DNA of 64,000 nt, taken from Cryptomeria japonica (Eukaryota > Streptophyta > Pinopsida > Cupressales > Cupressaceae). The notes below the pieces were generated by a model, which saw only the letters and a list, made by a program, of their open reading frames with translations, had not been told where the DNA came from and made no database searches. The translations under genes were made by a program, and so were the position numbers. Position 1 is the stretch's first letter; the number at the start of each line of letters is the position of its first letter. Shown here in pieces: positions 63,000-64,000 of this stretch. The stretch covers positions 101,043,897 to 101,107,896 of the forward strand of contig NC_081407.1 of the NCBI RefSeq assembly GCF_030272615.1, read 5' to 3'.

Positions 63000-64000
63000 A
63001 ATGCCCTATAAGAGAATGGTGGATGATTTCAAACAATACTTTGTACTAATCACCTTTGAGAAAATACCAAGATTGGACAATAGAGCTACCAATGCAATGA
63101 CCACTATTGCTTCACTGCTACAAATTCTAGAGAAACAGAGTTGCTATGAGTTCCTAGTAGATCAATTGTTTTCCCTATCCTATGACAATTCCGTATTCCA
63201 AGTCATCTATGCCTTAACCGGTTCAGACTCACCTCTATATGAGACAATCTATGATTATCTTAAGAACAATAACCTTCCACTCAGCCTATCTCGCAACCAA
63301 AAATACAGCTTCATGTGGCAAGCCACCCATTATACCTTAACTACTGACACCCTTTACCATCAAGGTCTAGATGGTACTCTTCTTCGATGCCTCGATTGTA
63401 ATGAATCTAACTCTACCTTACATGAGCTTCAAGAGGGTATCTATGGTATGCATTCAAGTGGTCCTACTCTCATCAAGAAAATTCTAAGAATAGGATATTA
63501 CTAGCTGACAATGGAGAAAGAGTTATCAATTTGCAAAGAAATGTCCTAAGTGCCAAATTCATGACAATCGTATCCATGCACTAGCATAGGAGCTGCAGGA
63601 GTTTACCACATCTTGGCCTTTCTATTAGTGGGGACTTGATTAAGTAGGGAAAATTCATCCTTCTTCTTTAAATGGACATAAGTTCATTATCATTATAATA
63701 GAGTATTTCACAAAGTGGATTGAAGCAGTCCCAATGACCACTGTAACTGGAAAATGGATCGCCTCATTTATTCTCAATTATCTCATTTGCAGATATGGCA
63801 TTTCCAGTTCCATTATCATAGACAATGGGAATCCTTTCAAAAATCAAGATGTATGAGAGCTATGTGAGTGACTAAAAATACAACATTGCTTCTCCACAGC
63901 TTACTACCCACAAGAGAATGGTCAACCAGAGGCATCAAATAGAACAATTCTAAAAATTGTTAAGAAAGTAGTAAATTATGCGAACAAGGATTGGCATGTA
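63000..64000 (+). pseudogene. TE10 integrase, cut by window edge
   Basis: The frame 63001-63504 covers the end of the second RNase H and the spacer (RMVDDFKQYFVLITFEKIPR, ATNAMTTIASLLQI), then integrase N terminus (YTLTTDTLYHQGLDGTLLRC, LHELQEGIYGMHSSGPTLIK). After TAG at 63502 the core reads degraded WGLD near 63629, PSSLNGHKFIIIIIEYFTKW, AVPMTT, YGISSSIIIDNGNPFKN near 63830 and YYPQENGQPEASNRTI near 63905. The D,D,E residues appear to be present, but about six stops interrupt it. It continues beyond 64000. Confidence 0.88.

Larger units (their letters stand above)
41529..64000 (+). mobile_element. TE10: Tat-lineage Ty3/gypsy element, plus strand, split by TE11 and TE12, right end outside window
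   Basis: 5' LTR, primer site, long repeat-rich leader, degenerate Gag, retropepsin, G-patch-like block, RT, RNase H, a second (archaeal-type) RNase H and integrase up to the window edge. TE11 lies in the protease, TE12 in the RT. The second RNase H is the hallmark of the Tat clade. More than twenty stops exist, so it is inactive. Confidence 0.9.

Overview
This window looks like a block of repeat-rich intergenic DNA from a large-genome seed plant. The density, age spread and lineage mix of the LTR retrotransposons (SIRE-like and Tork-like copia, Tat-like and Athila-like gypsy) fit a gymnosperm, possibly a conifer, but the species cannot be fixed from sequence alone. I found no intact host gene, no rRNA gene and no CRISPR. 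Almost every coding stretch belongs to a mobile element and most are broken by stops and frameshifts.

Layout, left to right. TE1 (1-~1010, +): Tork-like copia RT fragment. TE2 (1095-2121, +): LTR of a SIRE-like copia, with its polypurine tract just before it. TE3 (2122-6790, +): decayed SIRE-like copia pol and its 1.33-kb 3' LTR. TE4 (6791-~11690, -): decayed Athila-like gypsy pol plus a 3' ORF remnant. TE5 (~11700-13235, -): gypsy LTR and adjoining internal sequence. TE6 (13236-~27880, -): SIRE-like copia split by TE7 (16931-24560, +; TSD CATCT) and carrying a tRNA-derived SINE (25265-25534, -). 27880-28830 holds a broken, unrecognised coding sequence fused to the TE6 LTR. 28830-30777 is AT-rich and contains a foldback. 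TE8 (30778-37022, +; TSD CTTAA): a whole SIRE-like copia with a deletion across its primer site. TE9 (37869-~40220, -): gypsy LTR and repeat-rich internal sequence. TE10 (41529 to beyond the right edge, +): a Tat-lineage gypsy split by TE11 (48265-56334, -; TSD ACTAC) and TE12 (58468-61522, +; TSD TGGAT).

The nest gives a relative chronology from by-eye LTR comparisons: TE12 has 1 difference in 319 bp, TE7 about 27 in 1659 bp, TE11 about 4 percent, TE8 about 6-7 percent and TE6 about 10 percent or more. The younger elements are all non-autonomous. TE7 has one intact 1028-codon ORF with a retropepsin and a G-patch-like domain but no recognisable Gag, RT or integrase. TE11 has Gag and a protease-like domain only. 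TE12 has a copia Gag-like ORF only. TE7 and TE11 share LTR ends, polypurine tract and primer-site sequence, so they are related and presumably mobilised in trans by a Tat-type element such as TE10.

The least expected signal is a family of imperfect palindromes (GGACCATG ... CATGGTCC and GGACCAGGGCG ... variants). It recurs as single hairpins and as tandem triplets in the LTRs of TE5, TE7, TE9 and TE11, and twice in the TE11 leader.
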